Position numbers and translations under genes: made by a program
Shown here: positions 1-13,329 of the stretch, piece by piece
Layout of the letters: each line of letters opens with the position of its first letter
Numbering within the stretch: the stretch's first letter is position 1
The notes under the pieces: generated by a model
Databases searched by the model: none
What the model was told of the DNA's origin: nothing
Seen by the model: only the letters and a program-made list of their open reading frames with translations
NCBI RefSeq assembly: GCF_022581195.2
Contig: NC_061462.1
Span: 12,772,001 to 12,836,000, forward strand
Length of the DNA: 64,000 nt
Source: Helicoverpa zea
Taxonomy: Eukaryota; Arthropoda; Insecta; Lepidoptera; Noctuidae
Direction: 5' to 3'

Positions 1-225
1 CGATCAACTAATATAAGTACAACATTCAAATGTACAGTTTTGACAAACAGATTGCGTGTCGTAATATTTTACATCTTGAATTCACAAAATTAATCATATC
101 TTTTGGTAGAGTGAATCGATTTCGATGAAACAAAAACTAAGTAATACCCCAAGTTACGTAGAATTTTTGTATATAAGCATTGTCTGCATTGAATGCGTAG
201 ATTTTACGTGAATCCCGAACGAACA

Positions 226-274
226 AACAGATAAACAGACAAACAGACAAACAGACAAACAGACAAACAGACAA
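226..274. repeat. 8-bp tandem repeat (acagacaa)n at an RTE-like tail
   Basis: About six copies of the octamer acagacaa follow a segment (about 190-225) containing 'ttacgtgaa' and 'gaacaaacag'. That segment resembles the 3' tails of RTE-type LINEs that are common in moths. The repeat is plainly visible; the link to an RTE tail is by resemblance to the other tails in this window. Confidence 0.7.
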
Positions 275-1044
275 AAATGACAAAAATGATGGAAATGGGT
301 TCTGTTAGTTATCCTTTAACATGCTGGCTATTTTTTTTGTCAATTTCTTCAATGTACAAAAATTACTTTTCTACAGATTTATTATATGTATAGAGTATAG
401 ATTTACCTTCAGAAACAATCAGCGTGGTTTTTTGATGATATCATAAGTAAGCAGTATGTTATTAAAATTAATAAATACAGAGCTTTTTAAAAATAATAAG
501 AGGAGGGGAAATCCTTTTTCATACATTTTAATTTGGTAGGTATACAAAAGTGCTGTAAGGAACTGTGACCTGCTTACTGTTGATGCATGGGATGCAAAAA
601 AATATTGAGTTTCGACGGTATTGATAACAAGACAATGGCTATGACCTTATAGATGCATCAAAAATCTCCTGGAGACATCACGCAGTATCATGCTATTTAC
701 ACGACTTTCAGGGGATACATTTTTGCTTAACTTTTAAATAGATATAGTAACAACATAACCGAATTGAGAACTTCTGTCCTCATTACAAAACCTATAATCC
801 CCATAGTTCCCATCTTCTCTATAACAACAAATTGACAAAAGCTGTGACATAACATTTCCAAGATGGCCGCCCATATCACTAGACAAGTGACAGCTGACCC
901 TTTATCATTGCACAATAGCGTATGATGCGAGTGTCAAATATTACATAGTAGGTGAGAAAACAACCGATGGGAAATTTCATTTTTATGTGGTTTGACCCTT
1001 ATGTGACCTTACCGTATGATGAATGATAGGGCTTTTGATTATGT

Positions 1045-1197
1045 GCCTAGCCTTTTTCCAACTATATTGGGGTCGGCTTCCTGTCTAATTACATGCTACT
1101 GGCTACCAGTGTTTTACATTCAGAGACTGCCTGTCGGACCTCCTCAACCCTGTTACCCGGATTCGATACTCCTTGGGAATACAGGTCAGTCTTTCTG
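1045..1197 (-). mobile_element. Degenerate SINE tail fragment, family A
   Basis: The plus strand carries the diagnostic run 'gcctttttccaactat' then 'ttggggtcggcttcc', followed by diverged versions of 'gactgcct', 'gacctcctcaaccc' and 'gttacccgg'. The same order occurs at 8048, 51174, 56845 and 60444. The intact copy at 60444-60817 shows that the element's own sense strand is the minus strand here. The tRNA-like head is missing and no target duplication is evident. Confidence 0.75.
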
Positions 1198-3709
1198 ATA
1201 AGTATCTGTCTATAATAGGACTTAATCAGCCATCTTTGAAACGTAAAAAACTACTAAATTACTCCAATGAAAAGACTCATAATTTTTATCACTTATTTTC
1301 TAGATGTCAATCAATGCTCATACATATTTGTATGACATGATCAGTGATCTTCGTAATATCACATCAACATAACTGCTTATTTTACTAATTTTCTCGTTAT
1401 ACATACACATGATAACACTATTCATCAAAAATGTATTACTATTCAATTAATCAATCAAAAAGTATGTTATGTTTTCGCCAAAAACATTACAAATTCAAAA
1501 ATTAATCTACTATTAGGATTCAAAAATTAATTTGAATATTATCAAATCATAAATGAGTTAACGAATATATTTCATTAAAGATTAATCCTATAAGCCTACC
1601 TTTCTACAAAATGTTATACATATATGATTAGGCTTTAAGTAGTCCACGATTTTTAGTGATAAATTAAATGAATAGTGACTGAAAGCGACAAAGACAGTGC
1701 AGAGGTTTAAAGGTTTAATATTTAAAACATATATATTAACAAGCTTCCCACCTAGACCGGCGAAATTCCGTCAAATTCTTATTATATTACTTCACAAAAA
1801 CAAAACATTTCTTCAATCTTATCACCCATCTCGTCTCCCATTTGACCTCCGTACGGCCTTGAGGTCACTTTCCTTCACTACGCGCCACCATACCATAGTC
1901 TTATGTGGTGAGTAAACATAGCTTACGTCACGGTTGCGCCATGTCACGGCGTGTATGCGCGTACGCATGGGATTAGCCTACTGGACGCATTGTCTGCCAT
2001 TGTTTTTGTGTGATCATATTTATTTATGAATGAGGTAGTTATTTGTTTTTGAGATCTGGACGGGTTGTGTGAATTAATTAGGTATCTATATTAGCTACCT
2101 AATAGGTATTTTATTTTATCACCAGCTACTGAAAAAAACATGTGTAGTGATCTAAAGCTAGCGAGGAGGTCTAGAATTTTAAAGATAGTTCATGCGACAG
2201 GCACTGTCCTTTTACTTGGAATTTAATATAACCGTAAAACATACACATACACACACATGTACATAGTGTATACTTTTACCACACACGCTTAGAGGATATT
2301 ATAAAAGCCACGATAACATATTTATATAGGTACTAAAAAAAACTCACGTAACACTTAATAAATCCTTTAAAAGCATCCAGCTCTAGGTATTAAATAATCA
2401 TTACCGTAGCCTCGAGCCATTGCCGAAAATATGTTAGTTCCTCAGAAGGCGTTCCACATCCATCGATCAATCACGCTGGTACGCCCATACTCCGGAGTCA
2501 CCAGTCACACGAGGGGTCACGTCAGGTCAAATTAAACAATGACCAATTTCCTTCACATTGGTTTCTGTATTTAGTAAGACGGTTTTTATTTAAATTGTTT
2601 ATGAATTCTTTAATTTTGAAAAGCTGTGACAAGTTTTGCTTCTGGGTGTCACCGGCTTTTTATGAACTGTAAATAGATCAAAATACCTTTATTTTCAGGC
2701 TACTTACATGACTAAGTACATTGCATTTGAGGGCACTTATTCTTAAAGGGAAACCTCATCGGTGTGCGACACTGTGGCACATACAAATGTTTCTTCTGGT
2801 CCATTCCATAAGAAACAGTGACAATAGCTTGCGAAAACATTTTCTAAAATGTTTAATAAATATAAACCTTTGTACAAAACACAAACTAGCAATGGACTTG
2901 CATAATCTTGGTAGAATCTTGCCATATTATACAAAAATTGACAATTATTTACGTGTGTAATTTGTGTAGAATGTGGTTGACATGCTCTATTTTATAGGTA
3001 TGTATAATCGATTAATCATGCTTCATTGAAAAAGGCAAGATATGTAAGTTGACTAACTCGAGGGCACCAGGCTGACAAAACAGCAATATGTCAACAATAT
3101 CTACATATACATTCATTGCAGACTACTGCAAGGTTCAAATTATACACCCACATAGACTTAACCAAAAGGCGATAAATATTTCGCCGTTTTAGCAAAATTG
3201 CGTAAAACATAAACAGTGTTGCTATACCATTTACACCAGAAGTATTAGAAAATCGTATCGTTATCGTGTCGTACACTATTAACCGTAGCAGCTCAGCCTA
3301 ATGAGTGAGCAAGTGAGTGTGGTGTATAAACAAATAGTAGTGCGTGGAGGTCGCTCTGAACGGCGGTTATTATTTCTAACATTAATTTAGTGCGTGTGAG
3401 AATGGTTTTATTTGGGTTCCGTGGATGGTTATAGTAAACTCAAAGTGGTACCTACAAATGGCTATACGATGGTGGTGGTTTTATAATATTCTGTTGACGA
3501 TATCAAAAGACTACCTTCTGAACCTTCTTGTTACCGTATTGAACACACCAAAAAAGGAAAAAAATATAAAAAATAACCTACTAATTACTCAAAGCGGTAA
3601 AGCGTAAAAAGTCACCACGATCGATAACACTAAGCAGACATTCAATACTAAAACCTAGAGCCATCAAAATTCCTACAGCTACCATCACGACACCTGACTC
3701 ACCACAGGG

Positions 3710-3751
3710 CCTATTGCGCGATCTTCACGGCCTATTGGGCTATCTTCACGA
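3710..3751. repeat. Two-copy 21-bp tandem repeat
   Basis: 'cctattg' plus 'atcttcacg' units occur back to back (3710-3730 and 3731-3751), and a weaker third start follows. No function is apparent. Confidence 0.5.
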
Positions 3752-4113
3752 CCTATTTACCTAATTTAGCAGCCAATCGCCTGCTGCAGCACTTGGCCCC
3801 ATTGTACGGAACCATAAACCCCATAGAACCATAACCGGTCCATATAACGACATCGTAGTACGCCATCACGCGAGCATTTGTTCTGACCTCTATTACTTGG
3901 ACCCTGCTGGTGTTTCGAAATATATAATGTCTGTACTTGTGTATGAAGGCTTTATAGGGATTGTTATAATTTAATTTGGTTCATCAATTTTGTTAAACAC
4001 ATGCTTATTATTGTTAAGCTCGCAAAATACTCACTCCTAAAAAGCTACAGTTTTAAAAAGCTTCGCGTGTGTTTGGTACGAAGTAGTACCATGAATTAAT
4101 TAGGTACTTCTTA

Positions 4114-4300
4114 CGGCCAGTTTCTTCATCAAAAGTAAAAGTCAAAGTAATGTCTTAAGTAAAAGTAACGGTCAAATTCGTTTTTTCAAGGCTATAGTGA
4201 CAGCAAAACTAATAGAAAAAATGAATTTGACCGTTACTTTTACTTTAGACATTACTTTGACTTTTACTTTGGCTTTTACTTTTGATGAAGAAACTGGCTG
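4114..4300. mobile_element. Harbinger/Tourist-type MITE
   Basis: This is a 187-bp non-coding element. Its two ends are inverted copies of each other over roughly 70 bp, beginning 'cggccagtttcttcatc' on the left and ending 'gatgaagaaactggctg' on the right. The trinucleotide TTA flanks both sides (4111-4113 and 4301-4303), which fits the TWA target duplication of PIF/Harbinger elements. The repeated core is built from 'aaaagtaaaagtcaaagtaa' units. Superfamily assignment rests on the duplication length and is an inference. Confidence 0.75.
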
Positions 4301-4303
4301 TTA

Positions 4304-7300
4304 GTCTATTGACTCGTGAGGCTGTTTCTAAACTATATACTGTTTTATAAAGTTAGACGAAAAAGCATACCCTACAACCCCTAGAAGATTTTTTTGTTCA
4401 GCTACGTCTAATATCAAACGCATTTTATACGTCTGGTATTACATACAGAGATAATGATATTACATATAATAGTAGGCAAGGTGTGTGTTTGTTTCATATG
4501 ATTTATGAGCTGTGAAGTTATGTGTACAGTGGTATTTCTGTCTTCACTCGCCTAATGAGGTTATCATTAGGTGAGTGCAGATAATACTTTTTGGAGTGAC
4601 CAATGTATTATCGGATTCTATTTGCAGCTAATATTATTATCTAGGATCATAAACCAATCACACATAAAATCAAAAACTTAAATGCAATATGGCTGTGAGG
4701 CTGTCTAGGAATGAATATGCCATGAATAAAGCATAACATCGACATGGCATTAAAACAAGAGCTCTCCTTTTAAAAATGCCAGCAGCAACGCACTAGCTAG
4801 TCTCCTCTGGGGTTGCAGGTCCGGACGGCGATAACCTTTCATAAGACAATCCGTCTGCTCTTTCATATAAAGCAATATACAAAGGAGGCCTACATCCAAA
4901 AAGACATTTTCAGCCACTCAAATGACAATGATCATGCAATACAGGAGCCACATCGGCCACATCTTAAACAACAGTTAATAACCACACAGCGTTATGTAAA
5001 GCCATATAACGATCATTATGAACCACAGTTACATCTCATTTAACCGCTGTTAGGATTAAGAAGGCCAAGGGGTCATCCGCCAAATATTTTAGAACGTACA
5101 AAATATTTTACAATGAGATTGCAGGCTTGTGGTAGGCGGTGGAGGCGGTTCTTGTCGTAAGTAAATTGCATTTTTTTAAATAAGAGGTAACATTATTTTT
5201 GTGTTACACATGTTTGTAACACAAAAGGTTTGGCAGCGAAGTGGCGTAAATTCATAGTCAAGAATGACCCTGGTTTAAGGGTAAGCTGAGAACTAGATCA
5301 CACACACAAATCTAGAGTTGTGGTTATGACCCACAGACTTTAAACTACTATCAGAGTTACAAAAAATCCATGCGCAGCTTTTATTCCTGAAAACTTTGCT
5401 AAACCACAGATATCGTTAAAACAACAGCTAGACAAACTCTTCTCTACTTCAAACAAAGTTGATTGCGAACAACAAAACGAACAAAAAAATCACGACGCAG
5501 ATTACAAAGCTGCGTGTTTTATACCTCCTACAAACGAAATCGAAGCCTTTATCGTGTACCACAGTTCAGTGAATTATTGCTTCTACAGATATAATCTACT
5601 TTCGTCATTAATTACTGGATAAGCATCTTGATGAAGCAATAAATCTCCCGACTACCTTCCGAATCGGTTATCGATCCCATCCGTTTTGTAAGCTATTTAT
5701 CAATATCGTAAATTCTTAAACCGATTTGCAGAACTTTCAAAGAATTTATTTTAATTGTAATAATGTAAATAATTTAATTTTCAAGCTAAAACTCTTATTT
5801 TTTGGCATACACAGATATGACTTATGTTGTAATAGGGTATTTGACCTACTGGACATGTGCCAAAGAAATAATTCTTCTCGAACGTTTAAATTCATTTATG
5901 CAAAAATGCTGTTTGGGGAAAATTGCCAGCAATCGTATAAGCCATTTCAATGTTTGAGAAGGTATATGAGGACTCTTCAACTTTATACATAGTTGACTTT
6001 ATAATCGATCTTTCAAAACCCCTTATTAAACTTTACTAAGCGGTTAGAGTTTTCGTCACGTGCGTTAAATACATAATAATATACAAGTAAGTATGTATTT
6101 CTAGTATCTCTTCACACTTACTCGTAGATATTCATCGGCTTACTACCAATGATTAGGTAAAACCAACAATTATCGCTGATACATGTCAGGGGGTCAGTTC
6201 GCACCTCACTGCGTGTCTGACCTCAAAGTGACATTAAATTGATAATCATAAGCCTCACTGCCATTTTATAGGATTGACATTTTTGGAGAACCTACTTGAC
6301 CACTGAATGATATAGTATACCGAATTACATAAAAATTTGTATGGAGATAGGTGCTAGTCTAGAAAAGATTACTACAGCTTTTCATCCAGGTGCAGAAAGA
6401 ACAGAAAAGGGTTATTTTTATATACAGGAAAAAACAACTCTGATAATAGGAAAACAACACCTTTCCTAACCAAAACAAATATGGTGCAAAAAATAGCAAA
6501 TGTCAACATTTTACACATCTACAATAAATAAACATTATTCACACTCCGTTTGCTAGAGTTATTTTTTCAAAATGGCTTTCCTTTCACAAAGCAAGCAGAG
6601 TAAAGACATTACATATTTGCACAGCGTTACGTCACCTGACATTCACAACTGCAACTTAACTGTGCTTATCTAAAGTTACTGTAAGTTAAACACGCGGCTA
6701 CTGCTCTTATAAATAGTTATTTATTTGTAGGTAAACTTACAACATGCAGCGTGTGGTAGATATTTCAAGTTCAAGTTAAATCGAAAGGTTTGAAAGTGAA
6801 TTAACAAACGGTTGCAGAGACCATTGGATGTTAGCATTGTGACTTTATTTGAATTCTAATGTAGTTGGTTTATGATAAGGAAAATGTGTGTTGTTGTTAA
6901 TATTGATATTAAATATTTTTAATATTTTTAATTTATAAAATTAATGTAAATATTTTGTAAATATTATGTAAATATTATAATACAATTAATATTTTCGCGT
7001 TAGCCTTGAATTTCCGGAGAAGCGAAGGAAGGCTCTCTGTATTTTTTTTGATAAATAATTTCAGAACCCCATAAAAAGCAGGTACTTACTATAAAAAAAG
7101 AGATAGTATGGCCATCACACCCGTAGCTGAATAATGTATAGGATTACGTTTGTTTTGTGCCTAAACTTGTAAAGCCTCTGTGAATAATGTGTGCTTTATC
7201 TTTAGATGTTCAAAGTATCCGTAAATAAGGATATCTCTTAATGTCCTCCGAAAGGTAAAAAGGAACTATTCTCCCTGGGTTGGGATAAGGAGTTCGATTA

Positions 7301-8030
7301 AATTATCCCTTTCTGTGATCGCTATACATGTTTATTTAAATTATTGATTTGTTTATCCTGGCTTATTATTTCTACGTTTTAATCACAAAAGAGCTTAACA
7401 GCTAGAAGCTTTATGAAATGCTAAGATCTCCTTGTCTCTAAGTCAGCCTATCAAGATTACAAAATTTTTAATTAAGGTAAACATACTTAATTGTCTACCA
7501 CAAATTCACAGATCGCGTACATGCAAATTAGGAACTCCCCACTACGCTTTGGGTCAAACATTGGCGCCAGCTTCCGTCGACTCATCGGAAGCCTCTCACC
7601 TGTCACGAAGATAGTTTTAGTAAAACTATTGTCTATATAACCGCAGTAGTTACTATCTAATAGTTTCGAACGTTACGAGTACCGGTCGAAAGTAACGCAC
7701 TTTAGAAAGGACTTTTAAATCTAGTTGTATAAGAATCTTGAGTGCAAAAACATGTGGTAGGTCAGGTCTAGCCGAAAAGTTCACTGGGACAGCTTTTGAA
7801 AAATTACATGTTCAAAAATGTCTTGTAATAAAATGTTAATGTTTCCTCTTAACTTTTGAATATATGATAATATTTATCTAAGAGCATAACATTAAGTAGA
7901 ATTGAATCTTCTTAAAAAAACTCATGTTTAACATGTCTTATGTTTCAGCTTATCCTTATGAATCCAGTTTCACCAAGCTACTACTAAACATGAAACCCAG
8001 CTGCCCAAGCTCATTATTAAACCTGATGGC
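4304..8030. other. Gene-less AT-rich stretch
   Basis: No gene was recognised. Around 6898-6990 there is very AT-rich low-complexity sequence with repeated 'gtaaatatt' units. Short open frames (for example near 4813-5043 and 5726-5992) lack any recognisable domain and are treated as chance. Confidence 0.55.
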
Positions 8031-8047
8031 ATCTTTACCAATGACAT

Positions 8048-8272
8048 TCATCCTCCGAGCCTTTTCCCCAACTATGTTGGGGTCGGCTTCCAGTCTAACC
8101 GGATTCAGCTGAGTACCAGTGCTTTACAAGAAGCGACTGCCTATCTGACCTCCTCAACCCAGTTACCCGGGCAACCCGATACCCCTTGGTTAGACTGGCG
8201 TCAGACTTACTGGCTTCTGACTACCCGTAACGACTGCCAAAGATGTTCAATGACAGCCGGGACCTACAGTTT
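8048..8272 (-). mobile_element. 5'-truncated SINE, family A, with 17-bp target duplication
   Basis: This 225-bp copy carries the family A tail: 'cctccgagccttttcccc', 'ttggggtcggcttccagtc', 'gttacccgggcaaccc' and 'ctggcttctgactacccg'. It is bounded by perfect 17-bp direct repeats, starting 'atctttaccaatg', at 8031-8047 and 8273-8289. That marks a single insertion. The tRNA-like head is absent, so the copy was truncated at insertion, as expected of LINE-driven retrotransposition. Confidence 0.88.
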
Positions 8273-8289
8273 ATCTTTACCAATGACAT

Positions 8290-8491
8290 CTACACTAATA
8301 TTATAAAGCTGAAGAGTTAGTTTGTTTGTTTGAACGCGCTAATCTCGGGAACTACTGGTCCGATTTGAACAATTCTTTAGATAGCCGGTGTTAGATAGCC
8401 CATTTATCGAGGAAGGCTATAGGCTACTTTTTATCCGGGTTCGTGCAGAGGTTTCCACGGGATGCGGGTGAAACCGCTGGCTGAAGCTAGT
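8290..8491 (-). mobile_element. RTE-like LINE 3' tail
   Basis: The segment starts 'ctacactaatattataaag' and ends 'aaaccgctggctgaagctag'. Between these are 'gaactactggtccgatt' and 'ggctactttttatccgg'. This order is typical of short RTE-type tails scattered through moth genomes, here reading on the minus strand. No reverse transcriptase coding sequence is present. The family name is from recognition, not alignment. Confidence 0.6.
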
Positions 8492-8499
8492 TATTAGAT

Positions 8500-11400
8500 A
8501 AAAAAACTAATTAAACCCCTCAAACATTAATATCAAAATATATGAATCCCTTAAGTCACTTAAGGCACAGTGATACAACCAACGTAACAGGCAGATACAA
8601 TGTCCGCGCTCGTCTGCACAGTGGGCTGTAAATCGATTACCTGCGGTCACAATTTCCCGTGAAATGCTTACGTCACGGCGCGTGGTTACGCCTATCTTCA
8701 TAAAGGACAGGTTAGCACGGTCACCAGTGGAAATGTGTTTGTGTGTTTGTTGGACTCTGACTATAAATAATAACAAAAATTATGTATTCGTTTTGATAAT
8801 GGTTAGTTGTGATAAGCATGATTAATTTATCTGTAAAGTATTGATTATAAACATATTACATTACAATATTTACATTGACTACTTATGATAAGTTTATCAT
8901 AATAGTCAAAAGCACATTTTGATTACCTATTTTTTGGTTAACAAAAACCCTCTTATTATAAAACGCGGTATCAAATAAGTATCGGCTTTTGTACTACCTT
9001 TAATCCACCTTTAAGTACGACCTTGAAAAAACGTTATTACAAAACGCAGTTTATCGCAAGTCCTATTACTATCTGCAGTACAAAAGATAAACCATCGAGC
9101 CCCCTAGTTTAACTGCAGTACTTAGTCGACAAACGTCAAATTCCGACATTATTTACTTTTGAGGTTATTTGTTTTGTGATGAAAAAAACGAAAGTGGATA
9201 TAAATATGTGTGATTTGGAATACTTGGATGTGTTAGAATACTATTGAGAGTGTCCGGGGACCCAACAGAATGCGTCATCGACAAAATCTCTTCAAATTAC
9301 CTGACGACAATTTTCGATATAAATATCGATTTACGTTTTTCGAAATAATAGTCAATTGAATGCATGATGATAATCCAGGATGATCCTATGATGCTCAACT
9401 GGGCTCGCCATAAAGTAAGTAGCCTTTACAGTGCAAGTAGGTTGCCAAAACATCCTAATTAATTGTATAAGAGTCAAAGTTTTTATTATGGATGTTTGTT
9501 TATGTTCCACGCATAAACTACCACATAGATTTTGATGAAACTCCGAAAATATATCAGATTATCATACAGTCTATTGTTTATTTACAGATTCAAGACTATT
9601 TTGGCGTTTTGCACGCCGTATCTCTGCCAGTAATATGCAATGTTTGTAAAAGACTGGAAGCTTGCTAAAATGTAGAAAAATGCCTAGATGAGAAAGGGAA
9701 CAAGATTGTGTGATGAAGAACAGTGTCCAACATGTATCAGTGCATTTGACTGTATAAATAGACATCGGAATAAAATATAATTTTCTACTTTTATGTTGTT
9801 TCAAATGTTTCATTTTCTTTTGGTAATTTAATGCACACGATATTCTGTGTGTAAGTTATTGTGCACTTAATTTTGAAGAGGTTCTAATTAGATGCACAAC
9901 GTCTTATTTAATCATTTAAATCGGGATGAAAATAATCCAAATTATTTCTAACCTAAAAACAAAACATAACTCGGAAACGCGCGCTGACGTTCCGTTATAC
10001 GCGCAAACTCGATAGTTGTTTAAAAGAGAATAATTGGATCATATGTATATCGTTAAAAGATACTAGAAATATAAAATTACCTTTAAATAATAAAAAGTAA
10101 TATTTTCAACTGCAGAGATATTTTTTTTATTATCATAGTTATTTATTTTTCATCAAAATAGACTTAACAAAATAATGTAAAAAGGAACTGCGCATAGAAT
10201 TCGGAACGATTGAACGAATGATTTAAATATTTGTTGCTTATAATCTGTGGATATTATTTGAACCATAGACAAATCGAAGTACTAAACAGTCTTCTCTTAG
10301 TCTACGTTTTGTAATAAGGATGTGAAGACTATCGTAAGTACCGTAACAAACCAAGACGTCTTCAGTCGGGTTTAAACCACTACTTGCGGCAGTTTTTATA
10401 ATAAGAGGGTAAAAGTTTGCTAATTTCAACTCGAATATTCTTAGAAGAGGAATATTGAAAAATAATGTTCATTTATTTTCTTCTCGCGCTGATTATAGTA
10501 TCCACTGTGCGATTCATTCATTGAACAACCAGTTTGTCATACATACCATTCAAAGGATCGTATCAATGTAACCTCCTACAGCGAATTAAAATGAAACTAA
10601 ATTATTTTCAGGTTAACCACATAACATTCGAAAGCTTTTACACACTACCTACACTTACAACATTTTTCAGTCGGGTAAAAATGGTTGCAAACACTAGAAT
10701 ATTTCTGTGTCCATATAAATTAGAACATAATGAACATATCGTAACTAAATCCATGAGGAGCTTATGAGAAACTTCAAGTTAACAGCTTCACTGACATTAT
10801 TCAAACAATTAATTGCGCCAACACGATGACTATCGGTTTAATTAGGACAACCATAGAGGAAGGTACCATAGCGGAGATACCATAATGAAGGTAGGTCTGG
10901 CGCCTTCTTGTAGATCAAGTGGGTGTAATCAGTTACTAGAACTAAAGAAGCGTTCGGGTTCCTTGCCAAATCAGAACCACTATGTCAAAGATTGGTATTG
11001 ACTGATTGGTTATTTTATTTCAGAAATAATAAGCGGGTTTCATAGACAGCGTGTTAGGGCAGAGCTAGAGATGTTCCTCGTGCCCCGAACACACCCGCAT
11101 TTTGTCGCGCAACTTTCTTAGGAGATTTTGCATTATGACATCTCCGCTAGCTATTTAGTTCACCGTGTTGCCAACTTATATTAATAAGTAATTGTTATCG
11201 TTTAGCTCAGAACAAAGGGATTGGAATCATGACCAGATAATAACAATATGAGAGCTCGGTTTATAGCGCATTATTTTAAATGAATGCGTTTAATATGCAC
11301 ATTAATGCAGTGAGAAATATTGAAATCTATTTCTTAATTTCCAGTTTAATCGGATGTTACTGAATACCAGATTTTTTTTTATTATTTTATTTCGTGCGAT

Positions 11401-12985
11401 TGCTTCTCTGACGTCTGTAGACAACTCAGTTACTGGGTAATGCGACATCAATTATGGAAGATATTTAGAACACAGTAACAGATTGCATAATATAAGATTT
11501 TTTGCTATTTCGTCTTGTTTCAACTAAGAATTCTATTTTTCATCCGGACAAAAAATTCAAAATAATTTTGGAGCGCAGCTAATTTCCAATTTCATCTGAG
11601 TTCAGCCGTTTATTTTTAAAGCTCAACATACTCACGTTTGCATATAATTTATGATACAAAATGCTATAAGCTTCTTCTTATCCTGGTGCCCCTGGAACTC
11701 AGGCGAAACACGCCCGTATCCCGCGGGAACTACTTCGGACAGGTGAAAACTAGTAATGCTATAAAAGTCACAGGAAGTTCAGTAACAAATTATGACAAAT
11801 AGTAACATGATCCCTCACAACACAAGTTCACATGTATTTTCCTAGAACACTCAAGGATAGTGTAGCAGTCACAATAAGAACGTTATATTTGTATATATGT
11901 ATGTGTAGCCAGGCTGTTGACACCTAGACGACGCACTGTCACGAACCTGATGTTATCTGCGAAGGCTTGTCGAAGGTTTATCTAGCCGTTTTTGGTAATA
12001 TATCTATTTTTAACATAAACTAATTGTGTCAGGTGGTTTTACCCGCCCACGGTTACTGTCACAATTTTCGTTTTATTGTAGTGTAAAAGTCTAAAAAGCA
12101 AGCTCAAAAATTAGGTCATCAAAACGAAACTACGTAGAATGAATTTTTTTATCAGTTTGGTAGTTTCAGATGATTAAAAGTAAGTGTCATCATCATCATC
12201 TGCAGCCTTGCATTATACTTACCCACTGCACCACTATCCCTACTATCACTACTATCACTATCACTATTCTTGCTGAAAGCAGATAGCACTAAAAATAAGA
12301 TGTACTTACTCAGACTTACTCAAACAAACGAACAAACCACTTGGCTAAATATTTAGATACTTTATGATAGATGCGTCTCCACGTCCTCCATTTTCTTAGA
12401 TCATGATGCTAAGTGACATCGTGGCATGGAAATGACCTTGAACTGTGACCTCGAGTGTGTCACGTTTGGGAAATTGGCAATCGCAGGTTCATGTTAATTG
12501 TCTCAAGGTAAAAGTTACCTTACGTAGGTATGTACCTAACATTAGGTATGAGTCAGGAGCGCGTGCGCACACATCAGTGATAAACTCTAGATCCTGATAA
12601 TCTTGGCAAAAGATTGTCAAGATTATGCGTAATAGCCATTATATTAATGTTACGCAGTCATTCTGAAAGTCTAGCACGATGTTTTGCAAAATCGTGTAGT
12701 TTACGAGTACTTAAAGATGACTTTCAAAGCGCCAGTAAATTGTCTAGTGTCAATTCGTTCACGGCCCAGAAGGGAATTGGCCATTATAAATGTATTAATT
12801 GATCGTAAATTAAGACGATTACTTGAATAATACCAATTCGTATTAGACCTTCGGTACACCTACTCTAATCATCGTGCTTTTCATATTTTGACAATGGTAC
12901 ATATTGCAAAATCAAAAAGTTTAACCATATTTGAAACATTCCGAGCACTTATCGTATTTTACTTTGAAAACATGAAGACAGTTTT
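8500..12985. other. Gene-less AT-rich stretch
   Basis: No gene was recognised. A 20-bp imperfect inverted pair (10863-10886 against about 11132-11154, sharing 'agcggagat' and 'cataatg') may be MITE ends. A run of 'actatcac' units lies near 12233-12265. Otherwise nothing stands out. Confidence 0.55.
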
Positions 12986-12989
12986 GCCT

Positions 12990-13062
12990 CAGCTGATCAT
13001 CATCTGCTTTCGTTTTCCCAAGTATATCGGTGTTTGCGTTCAGTCTAACCCAATGCAACTGC
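12990..13062 (-). mobile_element. Very degenerate SINE tail fragment, family A
   Basis: 'gatcatcatctgctttcg', 'ttcccaag', 'cgttcagtctaaccc' and 'atgcaactgcct' follow the same order as the family A tail ('catcctccgagcc', 'ttcccaac', 'ttccagtctaacc', 'atgcagctgag'). Similarity is only moderate, so this is an old copy, in the same orientation as the others. Confidence 0.5.
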
Positions 13063-13281
13063 CTACTTTGTCTTATATTGCACGGAACTCCAATTTTGCA
13101 CATTTGAAACCAAAACAAGTATAATAAAGATCAACTAAGTCTAGATACCGCACTAATGGTATTTTAAACTGTACCATTGTCTGTACAGCGATCTTTTTAG
13201 CAACATAATAACTAGAAAACACAATTTTATCACTGTTTTTTCTGTTAAAAAGGAAAAAACATTGTAAATGCACTAATGCAG

Positions 13282-13329
13282 CTCAAAGCTGCCGCGAAGA
13301 TGCGCGTGGGCAAGTCGCGGTCCAAGTGA
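13282..13329 (+). CDS. Possible terminal coding exon of an unseen upstream gene
   Basis: After an acceptor-like 'cactaatgcag', 16 GC-rich codons read LKAAAKMRVGKSRSK and then a TGA stop. The GC content stands out sharply from the AT-rich surroundings. An AATAAA lies about 240 bp downstream (near 13565). I do not recognise the peptide, and no matching upstream exon was found in the window, so it would have to belong to a gene starting before position 1. It may equally be chance. Confidence 0.25.
   Translation, partial: LKAAAKMRVGKSRSK

Larger units (their letters stand above)
275..4110. other. Gene-less AT-rich stretch
   Basis: No exon with splice signals and protein-like content was recognised on either strand. 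It contains one degenerate SINE tail (1045-1197) and a 21-bp imperfect tandem repeat near 3710-3751. Open frames here are under 80 codons, of random composition, and match no family I know. Confidence 0.6.

Noticed and set aside
226..274. Regular short repeats, considered as a CRISPR-like array
   Set aside because: The units are 8 bp with no spacers; this is a simple tandem repeat in a eukaryotic genome.
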